From the NCBI GenBank assembly GCA_025354615.1, contig JANXMO010000145.1, positions 1 to 5,858 on the forward strand: a stretch of 5,858 bases of DNA, read 5' to 3'. The stretch's first letter is position 1; every line of letters begins with the position of its first letter. Under the pieces are notes generated by a model that saw only the letters and a list, made by a program, of their open reading frames with translations, searched no databases and was not told the origin of the DNA. This document shows, one piece after another, positions 1 through 5,304 of the stretch. Position numbers and translations under genes: made by a program. This stretch comes from Burkholderiales bacterium (GTDB lineage Bacteria; Pseudomonadota; Gammaproteobacteria; Burkholderiales; Burkholderiaceae_C).

Positions 1-23
1 CAACTTGATCAAGGAGATTTGAA

Positions 24-557
24 ATGGCAACTGCAAAACAGGCACCTGCAAAAAAAGCAGCAGCACCCGCTAAAAAAACTGCCGTCGTAGCGAAAAAGAC
101 CACTCCTGTGGCTAAAAAAGCAGCGGCTCCTGCAACCAAAGCGCCTGCCAAGAAAACCACCGCAGTGGCTTCCAAAACAGCTGCGCCTGCTAAAAAGACA
201 GCAGCGCCAGCGCCAGCCGCTAAAAAGGCAAGTGCGCCAGCCAAAAAGTCAGTTGCGCCAGCCAAAAAAGCTGCTGCTGCACCTGCTGCGAAGAAGGCTG
301 TCGCTGCACCACCGGCCAAAAAGGCTGCTGCTCCTGTAAAGAAAGCAGCTGTGATGGCTAAAAAGGTTGCGCAGCCTTCGGCTAAAAAAGTCCCGGCAAG
401 TAAAAATGTGCCGTTATCTGCTCCAAAGAAGACTGATATCAAATCAGTTGTTTCTAAAAAAGTCGTTGAAACTTCTTCAAAGCAAAAGGCATCCTCAGCT
501 AAAACAGTTTTAAACCCTCAGGCTGCTTGGCCTTTTCCTACAGGAAATAAGCCCTAA
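24..557 (+). CDS. Histone H1-like Ala/Pro/Lys-rich DNA-binding protein
   Basis: The 177-residue product is almost entirely Lys, Ala, Pro and Val. It has about 13 AKK triplets, mostly in PAKK or VAKK form, spread over residues 1-125, followed by a less repetitive Ser/Lys/Val section (about 126-160) and the tail LNPQAAWPFPTGNKP. This composition is that of bacterial histone H1-like proteins (the eukaryotic H1 C-terminal tail type, related to Hc2 and AlgP-like proteins). Such proteins bind DNA through dispersed positive charge and act in the nucleoid; the WPFPTGNKP-type tail recurs in Comamonadaceae members as I remember them. The start is set by a strong Shine-Dalgarno AAGGAG at 11-16, seven bases before the ATG. 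No globular domain, signal peptide or membrane segment is visible. The low-complexity A-rich reading makes length variation by slippage likely. The gene's promoter lies outside the window. Its target genes and condition of expression cannot be read from the sequence. Confidence 0.9.
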   Translation: MATAKQAPAKKAAAPAKKTAVVAKKTTPVAKKAAAPATKAPAKKTTAVASKTAAPAKKTAAPAPAAKKASAPAKKSVAPAKKAAAAPAAKKAVAAPPAKKAAAPVKKAAVMAKKVAQPSAKKVPASKNVPLSAPKKTDIKSVVSKKVVETSSKQKASSAKTVLNPQAAWPFPTGNKP

Positions 558-565
558 ATTTTTAC

Positions 566-594
566 ATGAAGCCCTTGAATTACAAGGGCTTCAT
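566..594. terminator. Shared bidirectional terminator hairpin between convergent genes
   Basis: A perfect 12-bp inverted repeat, ATGAAGCCCTTG (566-577) and CAAGGGCTTCAT (583-594), encloses the 5-base loop AATTA. It starts 8 bp after the histone-like stop codon, and the TGA of the opposing TPR-like gene (591-593) lies inside the right arm. AT-rich sequence flanks both sides: TGATTT follows on the + strand, and GTAAAAATTT follows on the - strand. Position and symmetry fit a terminator that works for both convergent genes. The U-tracts are short, so efficiency is uncertain. Confidence 0.8.
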
Positions 595-1682
595 TGATTT
601 AGCAATTTACTAATTATTGAATACAAATATTCAATAGATTTTTCGTGGATTTTCCAGTCTTTTTCTGCCAAAGTTTTATATTTTTCGATAAGAATTTTGT
701 TTTTTAAAATATTAAAAACCTGTGCCAAGCGTCCTAAAGCAACTGCGCGGTCTTCTGTATACATTTCTTCATTAATTAAACCAATTGCCTCGTTGGCATT
801 TTTTTGAGCTAAATTAAAGTCTCCTAAATTGCACAAGCACCAAGACATATCTGCAACGAAGAATGCTCTTTGATGTTCTAAACCTTGCGAGCAAGCGTCT
901 TCTAAATGTAAGTTATATAAATCTAAAGCGGCTTTAAAATTTTCACAAGAAGAAAGGGTATATGCTTGTATAATATATACCCAACTCTTTCTTGAAAAGT
1001 TTTTAACTAGAAGATCGAAGTTTTCTGCCGCGGCTGATCCTGTAGCAGCAAGCGGTGCATACTTATTTATATCCTCTCCGAAAACGGAGGCCTGAATTGT
1101 ATGATTTGCTTGTAAGCCTGCCATATTAAAATTTAAAGCGCTAACAGTACCATCATCTCCTTCAGCCAAGGCATGCTCTCGACATTTTATATACCACGGT
1201 CTTGCTGAATCTAAACGTCTGGCATAGTGCAAACTCATTGCAAACAGCATGCATATTCTTGATTCAGCAGGATGAAAAGAAATATCTTGTGAGTCCAATG
1301 CTAGTCGTAAATACTTTCCCATTACAGCAAAGTCATTTTTGCTATAAGCCAAATGCGCCAACCAAGCTGCGCTAAGTGACCGCAAGTTTTTGATATTCAC
1401 GGCGGTACTTAAAGCATAGGCGCGCTGCAGGTGGTTGTGCGCGGCGCTGGGGTTGTCGCTGTAGTGGGCAATCCAGCCTTCTGCAATGTGCATCCAGATA
1501 CTGACGTGCATGTCAGGATGGGCGGCAAATTCTCGTTGCAGTTGTTCCAAACCCTGGCGGGCGGTATCGAAATGGCCTTGGCGGCCTAGAAAACCGGCTC
1601 GTTCTGCTTTCAGGCAACCGAGACGGCTGCGGTTGGTTTCAATTTTGATGGCGGCGTCGAGCCGAATCAGTTTGAGCGACAT
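591..1682 (-). CDS. TPR-like helical repeat protein of unknown function
   Basis: The 363-residue protein is alpha-helical and looks like tandem tetratricopeptide-type hairpins. Clearest are residues 29-53 (AGFLGRQGHFDTARQGLEQL onward), 65-92, 105-131 and 276-303 (VADMSWCLCNLGDFNLAQKN onward), with the typical small-residue and Tyr/Leu spacing. TPR proteins are protein-interaction scaffolds; no enzymatic motif, signal peptide, membrane segment or DNA-binding domain is visible, so no partner can be named. It starts 28 nt after the purC stop codon on the same strand with no terminator between, so it may be co-transcribed with purC. The ATG at 1682 has no convincing Shine-Dalgarno, and the frame stays open upstream into purC, so the start is the least certain part. 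Composition changes inside the gene: about the first 95 codons are GC-rich, while the rest is strongly AT-rich (601-660 has about 15 G/C in 60). This suggests a mosaic or foreign 3' part. Confidence 0.8.
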   Translation of the reverse strand: MSLKLIRLDAAIKIETNRSRLGCLKAERAGFLGRQGHFDTARQGLEQLQREFAAHPDMHVSIWMHIAEGWIAHYSDNPSAAHNHLQRAYALSTAVNIKNLRSLSAAWLAHLAYSKNDFAVMGKYLRLALDSQDISFHPAESRICMLFAMSLHYARRLDSARPWYIKCREHALAEGDDGTVSALNFNMAGLQANHTIQASVFGEDINKYAPLAATGSAAAENFDLLVKNFSRKSWVYIIQAYTLSSCENFKAALDLYNLHLEDACSQGLEHQRAFFVADMSWCLCNLGDFNLAQKNANEAIGLINEEMYTEDRAVALGRLAQVFNILKNKILIEKYKTLAEKDWKIHEKSIEYLYSIISKLLNQ

Positions 1683-1710
1683 GACGGGAGCGGTTGTGTG
1701 TCGTTGTTGT

Positions 1711-2622
1711 TCAGGCAGTCAGTTTGCGCAAGGCTTCCTGGTATCTGGCCACGGTGGCCGATATCAAGTGGGGCGGCAAAGCCGGGGCGGGGGCGCGGCG
1801 GCGCCAGGGGCGTCCATCAACTTGTGCGTGCTCCAGCCAGTCGCGTATAAACTGCTTGTCGAAGCTTGGGGGGTTGTGCCCTTGTTCCAACGCTGCGGCG
1901 TGGCTTTCGAGTGGCCAAAAACGGGATGAGTCGGGCGTGAGGACTTCGTCCATCAGCGTCAGCGTGCCGTTTGCATCAAGCCCAAATTCAAACTTCGTGT
2001 CCGCAATGATGATGCCCTTGCGCAGCGCCAGCGCAGCCGCAGTGCGGTATAGCTGAAGCGAAACGTTTCGCACTTCGTGGGCGCGTTCGCTGCCAATCAA
2101 ATGGCAGGTCTGCTCGAATGAAATGTTTTCATCGTGATCCCCTGCTGCGGCTTTGGTGGCTGGCGTGAAAATCGGCTCTGGCAACGGGGATGCATTGCGC
2201 AAGCCGGGCGGCAAGGCAACGCCGCACACGGCTTGGTGTTGGCGGTATTCCTGCCAGCCGCTGCCGGCCAAATAGCCACGCACCACGGCTTCAATGGGCA
2301 GCGGCTGCAGCCGTTTGACCAGCATGGCGCGCCCGTCGATTTGCGCGCGTTCTTCCGGCGCTACCACCTGGGCTGGGTTGTCTCCGGTCAAGTGGTTTGG
2401 GACGATGCCTTTGAGCTGATCGAACCAGAACAACGCCATCTGCGTCAGCAATTGGCCTTTGCCGGGAATCGGTTCGTCCAGCACCACGTCAAAGGCGCTG
2501 AGCCGGTCGGTGGCCACCATCAGCAAGCGGTCATTGCCGACCGCGTAATTGTCGCGAACTTTGCCGCGCGCCAACAGTGGCAAAGACCGTAGATTTGAAT
2601 GAAGCAAGGCGGCGGCCGTCAT
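1711..2622 (-). CDS. purC: Phosphoribosylaminoimidazole-succinocarboxamide (SAICAR) synthase
   Basis: This cytoplasmic enzyme joins CAIR and aspartate with ATP to form SAICAR in de novo purine synthesis. The 303-residue length fits the longer (yeast Ade1-like) class used by many betaproteobacteria rather than the ~237-residue E. coli form. Visible signatures, in order: ARGKVRDNY (18-26) of the nucleotide-binding N-terminal lobe, [18 protein letters not shown] (39-56), [17 protein letters not shown] (110-126), DTKFEFG (208-214) and [15 protein letters not shown] (223-237). The frame is open 17 codons further upstream. I chose the ATG at 2622 because AGGAA (complement of 2631-2635) lies eight bases before it and [19 protein letters not shown] is the usual N-terminus. 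It is divergent from fliS across a ~1 kb spacer and is followed at 28 nt by the TPR-like gene. The purE/purK genes that often sit near it are not in the window. Confidence 0.97.
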   Translation of the reverse strand: MTAAALLHSNLRSLPLLARGKVRDNYAVGNDRLLMVATDRLSAFDVVLDEPIPGKGQLLTQMALFWFDQLKGIVPNHLTGDNPAQVVAPEERAQIDGRAMLVKRLQPLPIEAVVRGYLAGSGWQEYRQHQAVCGVALPPGLRNASPLPEPIFTPATKAAAGDHDENISFEQTCHLIGSERAHEVRNVSLQLYRTAAALALRKGIIIADTKFEFGLDANGTLTLMDEVLTPDSSRFWPLESHAAALEQGHNPPSFDKQFIRDWLEHAQVDGRPWRRRAPAPALPPHLISATVARYQEALRKLTA

Positions 2623-2685
2623 GGGCGAAGTTCCTGAGCGAGTTGAGGCAGCAGCGCCGTGGGGTGCTCTCAAAGCACGGGCACG

Positions 2686-2691
2686 ATTGTA
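2686..2691 (-). promoter_or_regulatory. Candidate -10 box for purC
   Basis: The - strand reads TACAAT (complement of 2686-2691), five of six to the sigma-70 -10 consensus. It would give a purC leader of roughly 55-60 nt. No good TTGACA-like -35 is seen 16-18 bases upstream, so this is a weak call. A small hairpin (GTGCT...AGCAC, 2664-2678) would lie at the start of the leader. Confidence 0.35.
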
Positions 2692-2805
2692 GTAAGCGGG
2701 TTGTTGCTTCGTGCCGTTGCCGCGTTCGACCTAAAAACGGCAGTTGGCCGCACCTGAGCGGGCTGTGATGCGGTGTGCTGGCAAGGCGTGACGACGCGGC
2801 GGGTT

Positions 2806-2823
2806 CACGGATGTTCCTCCGTG
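2806..2823. repeat. 6-bp stem palindrome
   Basis: CACGGA (2806-2811) and TCCGTG (2818-2823) form a perfect stem around a 6-base loop. It is one of a run of hairpins in the purC-fliS spacer. Confidence 0.5.
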
Positions 2824-2852
2824 CTCCGCACGCCGGTATTCGCCTGCAGCAA

Positions 2853-2875
2853 GCCATCGGCCTCAGGCCGATGGC
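2853..2875. repeat. 10-bp perfect hairpin with 3-base loop
   Basis: GCCATCGGCC (2853-2862) pairs exactly with GGCCGATGGC (2866-2875) around the loop TCA. It is GC-rich and very stable, with no U-tract on either side, so it is not a standard intrinsic terminator. A second palindrome follows seven bases later. Confidence 0.65.
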
Positions 2876-2881
2876 GGCCCG

Positions 2882-2897
2882 GCGGGCTCATGCCCGC
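2882..2897. repeat. 6-bp GC-rich hairpin
   Basis: GCGGGC (2882-2887) and GCCCGC (2892-2897) form a stem around the loop TCAT. Together with the hairpin at 2853-2875 it makes a tandem stem-loop pair, as in REP/BIME-type intergenic elements. Confidence 0.55.
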
Positions 2898-3171
2898 AAG
2901 GAGGAAGAACGCCGTAGCGCGGCCCGCTCGGGTGCGTAGCGCTGTCACCCATGAGGTGAATACGGCCGTGAGCGAAAAAGCGGGCAGGCATAAAAACCTT
3001 GCAAGCGGATATGAGCGGTCAACTGCCGTTTCCAGGTTGAACGGCTGAAGCCGGGCACTGAGCGGGCTAGGCTCCGCCCGATGGGCTTCTTGCTGGCGTG
3101 CAATGGTTTTGTGGCTTGTTGTTGTCCGCGGGTGAGTACTGGTTTGCATCATTTCGCCAGTTTTGTTCCCG

Positions 3172-3321
3172 ACAGTGCCGCACAAAAAAGGCATTGCTCC
3201 CAAAAAAATCCGTCGCCCCCTCGGGGAGAGGGAGCGTTGGCAACCGCGGCTTCCATTGCGGCACGGCCGGGACGAAACCCCGACGCAGTGCAGCAAGCCA
3301 GCATCAAGCTGCAGACAACAA
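3172..3321 (+). repeat. Duplicated intergenic unit, copy A
   Basis: Copy A begins with ACAGTGCCG (3172-3180), continues through a degenerate REP-like palindrome (CCCCCTCGGGGAGAGGGAG, 3216-3234), and ends in a well-conserved block at 3256-3321. That block matches 3460-3524 at about 57 of 66 positions with one 1-base gap, including 22 identical bases (3282-3303 with 3485-3506). GAGGGAG to the start of the block is 28 bases in both copies, so the whole unit was duplicated. The left arm of the palindrome is mostly lost here. Confidence 0.7.
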
Positions 3322-3351
3322 ACGAGACGCTTGCAAACTTGTCCCACCTCA

Positions 3352-3524
3352 ACAGTGCCGGACCGAGGACTCGGGCAATCGCATTGGCGCTGTGCAGACT
3401 CCCCTCACCCCAACCCTCTTCCCGAAGGGGCGAGGGAGCCTTTGGGAAGGCGCCTCTTGTTGCGGCACGGCGGGGATGAAACCCGACGCAGTGCAGCAAG
3501 CCAGCACCATCGCCCAGACAACAA
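3352..3524 (+). repeat. Duplicated intergenic unit, copy B
   Basis: This is the second copy of the unit starting at 3172. It carries the fuller REP-like palindrome: CCCCTCACCCCAA (3401-3413), then CCCTC (3414-3418) pairing with GAGGG (3432-3436), with inner CCC/GGG pairs. The conserved tail is 3460-3524. The copies lie head to tail. Short open frames across them look like repeat translation, not genes. A third, short match, TGCAGCAAGCCA, occurs at 2845-2856. Confidence 0.7.
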
Positions 3525-3613
3525 GATGAACCCCACACCCGCACAGTAAATAAACACTCACACAGACGGGAAATCACGGGTCGGATTCCGCACACAAGCA
3601 CTGGCTGGAAGGT

Positions 3614-3640
3614 TCAAGTTCAGCCCTCGTCCGTCGATAA
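3614..3640 (+). promoter_or_regulatory. Sigma-28 (FliA) flagellar promoter for fliS-fliT-ycgR
   Basis: TCAAGTTC (3614-3621) matches the FliA -35 consensus TAAAGTTT at six of eight bases, and GTCGATAA (3633-3640) matches the -10 consensus GCCGATAA at seven of eight. The spacer is exactly the canonical 11 bp (3622-3632). Transcription would start near 3647, about 26 nt before the fliS ATG. This places the operon among late class III flagellar genes, expressed after hook completion. Confidence 0.75.
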
Positions 3641-3672
3641 ATAAAACAAGCAACTTCAAGACGCCGGCCCCC

Positions 3673-4137
3673 ATGAGCACCCCATCATTTGCCTCGATGA
3701 CTGCCTCGTCCCCCTTCGGAAGAGGGACAAATTTCGCAAGCGCTTACCACCAGATCGGTGTCAGCACCGGTGTGTCGGAGGCCTCCCCCCACAAGCTGGT
3801 GTTGATGCTGTTCGACGGCTTCGTCGACGCGTTGACGCAAGCGCGCGGCGCCATGCGAGAGCGCCGCCACGAAGCGAAGGGACGCGCCGTGGGCCGTGCC
3901 ATGAGCATTCTGGGCGAAGGGCTGAAAAACGGCCTGGACCTGCAAGCCGGCGGCGCTTTGGCGCTTCATCTGGATTCCCTTTATGCCTATGTGCTGGTGC
4001 GACTGTCACTGGCAAGCCTTAAAAACGACGAGGTCATCTTGGACGAATGTTTGCGTTTGATCGAACCGGTGCGCAGCGCCTGGAAAGCCATTGCCGCCCA
4101 GGCGGGCGTGGCACCACAAGCCGGAGCCGGCAAATGA
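3673..4137 (+). CDS. fliS: Flagellar export chaperone FliS
   Basis: FliS binds the disordered C-terminus of flagellin (FliC) in the cytoplasm, prevents premature polymerisation, and delivers it to the flagellar export gate. The 154-residue protein shows the family pattern: AYHQIGVSTGVSEASPHKLV (24-43), LMLFDG (44-49), then helices with AMSILGEGLKNGLDLQAGG (76-94) and LHLDSLYAYVLVRL (98-111). The N-terminus is some 15-20 residues longer than in short FliS proteins and Ser/Phe-rich. No clear Shine-Dalgarno precedes the ATG at 3673; a second ATG at 3697 has none either. I keep 3673 because it fits the sigma-28 promoter 33 bp upstream and the continuous GC-rich coding pattern. Its stop codon overlaps the fliT start (ATGA), implying translational coupling. 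fliC and fliD are not upstream in this window; repeats and then divergent purC are. Confidence 0.95.
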   Translation: MSTPSFASMTASSPFGRGTNFASAYHQIGVSTGVSEASPHKLVLMLFDGFVDALTQARGAMRERRHEAKGRAVGRAMSILGEGLKNGLDLQAGGALALHLDSLYAYVLVRLSLASLKNDEVILDECLRLIEPVRSAWKAIAAQAGVAPQAGAGK

Positions 4138-4475
4138 GGCCCGGCGACGGCGGCCGCTCGAAAGGCGGCACGGCCACGGCCAGTGCGGCGTTGAAATACT
4201 ACGAAGCCATCGAGCAGGCCAGCGCCGACATGCTGAACGCCGCGCGTGCCGGCAACTGGGACACGGTGGTCAAGCTCGAAGGCGCCTGCGCGCTGCTGAT
4301 CTCGCAGCTCAAGCACGCGGCGGCGCAAGAGGCCATCGACAGCGAGGCGGCGCAGTTGAAGTCGGTCATCATGCAGCGCATCCTGCTCAACGACGCAGAG
4401 ATACGCCACCTGGCCGAACCCTGGCTTGACGACCTCGACCAGTTGCTCGCCGGGCGGTCCAAGACCCTGCATTGA
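4134..4475 (+). CDS. fliT: Flagellar chaperone FliT-like protein
   Basis: FliT-type proteins chaperone the filament cap protein FliD, and in enterobacteria FliT also restrains FlhDC. The 113-residue product has the family's betaproteobacterial pattern: YYEAIEQASADMLNAARAGN (22-41), WDTVVKLEGACALLISQL (42-59), then MQRILLNDAEIRHLAEPWLD (80-99) and LDQLLAG (101-107), all predicted helix. The first ~17 residues are Gly/Arg/Thr-rich and probably disordered. The start ATG overlaps the fliS stop (ATGA at 4134-4137), and GGAG at 4123-4126 lies seven bases before it; an earlier in-frame ATG at 4047 inside fliS would add a non-homologous extension. FliT is poorly conserved in sequence, so the call leans on the motif pattern plus position after fliS. 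Whether it also controls FlhDC here is unknown. Confidence 0.87.
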   Translation: MRPGDGGRSKGGTATASAALKYYEAIEQASADMLNAARAGNWDTVVKLEGACALLISQLKHAAAQEAIDSEAAQLKSVIMQRILLNDAEIRHLAEPWLDDLDQLLAGRSKTLH

Positions 4476-4493
4476 AACGGCCGGAGCGCTTTG

Positions 4494-5255
4494 ATGGACA
4501 CCCTGCCCATGCCGCTGGAGGCACTGGCGGCCACGCACGGCGATGTGGAGGAGTTCCGCATCACCGCGCCGGCTGAGGTCAAACGGCTGCTGGAGATGTT
4601 TTGCAGCGCCGGCATGACGCTGAATTTCAACGCGCCGGGCGGCGTGGCCGTCACAGCGCTGCTGCTGGTGGTAGACAGCGCACACGGCCTGCTCGGCTTC
4701 CAGGTGCAGGCGGCCGATGCGGCGCACTTGCAGGCGTTGATAAACGGTGGCCAGGCTGTGGTCGTGGGCTTTCTCGACAACATCAAGCTGCAATTCGATG
4801 CCGATGGCCTGGCCTTGATGCGGGACGCCGGCACGAATGCACTGCGCTGCGACTTCCCCCGCGGCTTGTGGCGTTTTCAGCGGCGCAATGCTTTCCGGGT
4901 GCGCCCGCTGGTGCGGGCGTCGCCACTGGCCGTGCTGCGCCACCCCGCGATAGCCGACATGCGGCTGAGCCTGCGCGTGCTCGACTTGAGCATCGGCGGC
5001 TGCGCGCTGCACCTGCCCGACGACGTGCCGCCATTGGCGCCCGGCGTGCAGATCAACGACGTACAGCTGCGCCTGGATGGCGACAACAACATCAGCGTCA
5101 ACCTGCGGCTGCAGCACGTCACCGCCATCGACCCGCAAGCACGCGGCTCGATGCTCGGCTGCGAGCTGGTGCGCCCCAGCCGCGACGCCGAACGCGCGCT
5201 GCAGCTCTACATCGACCAGACGCAGAAGCGGCGGCGGCTGATGGTGCTGGACTGA
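4494..5255 (+). CDS. ycgR: YcgR-type flagellar brake, PilZ-domain c-di-GMP receptor
   Basis: YcgR proteins bind c-di-GMP and then contact the flagellar rotor/stator to slow swimming. The 253-residue protein has the two expected parts: an N-terminal YcgR domain (about 15-122) and a C-terminal PilZ domain (about 126-245). The c-di-GMP-binding residues are present: RNAFR (131-135) gives the RxxxR motif just after the domain linker, and DLSIGG (164-169) gives the (D/N)xSxxG motif. The C-terminus (ELVRPSRDAERALQLYIDQT, 224-243) has the usual PilZ closing helix. GGAG at 4483-4486 is seven bases before the ATG at 4494; a TTG at 4491 is possible but too close. The gene follows fliT by 18 bp and so belongs to the same sigma-28 operon, linking filament assembly to c-di-GMP braking. 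Whether it brakes this organism's motor is inferred from the family. Confidence 0.93.
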   Translation: MDTLPMPLEALAATHGDVEEFRITAPAEVKRLLEMFCSAGMTLNFNAPGGVAVTALLLVVDSAHGLLGFQVQAADAAHLQALINGGQAVVVGFLDNIKLQFDADGLALMRDAGTNALRCDFPRGLWRFQRRNAFRVRPLVRASPLAVLRHPAIADMRLSLRVLDLSIGGCALHLPDDVPPLAPGVQINDVQLRLDGDNNISVNLRLQHVTAIDPQARGSMLGCELVRPSRDAERALQLYIDQTQKRRRLMVLD

Positions 5256-5304
5256 AGGCAACGCTGAAACAGCCTGTTGACTTTTGGCGAACGGCACTTG
5301 CCCA

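Larger units (their letters stand above)
2724..3042. repeat. 319-bp segment bounded by 28-bp imperfect inverted repeats (MITE-like?)
   Basis: Positions 2724-2751 and the reverse complement of 3015-3042 match at 24 of 28 bases; all four differences are transitions. The shared core is AAACGGCAGTTG followed by (G/A)CCGC. The enclosed segment has no convincing gene but several short perfect palindromes: 2806-2823, 2853-2875, 2882-2897 and a 5-bp stem at 2945-2959. Short length, inverted ends and lack of a transposase resemble a miniature inverted-repeat element, but I could not find a flanking target-site duplication. It could also be a structured non-coding RNA or an old remnant. Confidence 0.55.

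Noticed and set aside
2664..2678. GTGCT/AGCAC hairpin in the purC leader as a purine riboswitch or PurR operator
   Set aside because: Only a 5-bp stem; no purine aptamer architecture and no PurR-type palindrome can be seen.
2773..3048. 91-codon + strand open frame in the purC-fliS spacer
   Set aside because: It lies over hairpins and an inverted-repeat arm, has no good ribosome binding site and no recognisable domain; it looks like a by-product of GC-rich repeats.
2805..3347. 180-codon - strand open frame across the spacer
   Set aside because: It crosses the inverted-repeat right arm and repeat copy A, has a low-complexity unlike-protein composition, and competes with several open frames in other phases.
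2724..3524. CRISPR array
   Set aside because: Repeats are few, of unequal length and irregularly spaced, with no spacer pattern and no cas genes.
3081..3601. Several overlapping open frames on both strands over the duplicated units
   Set aside because: They repeat phrases such as PDAVQQAS because the DNA is duplicated; translation in multiple frames at once indicates non-coding repeats.
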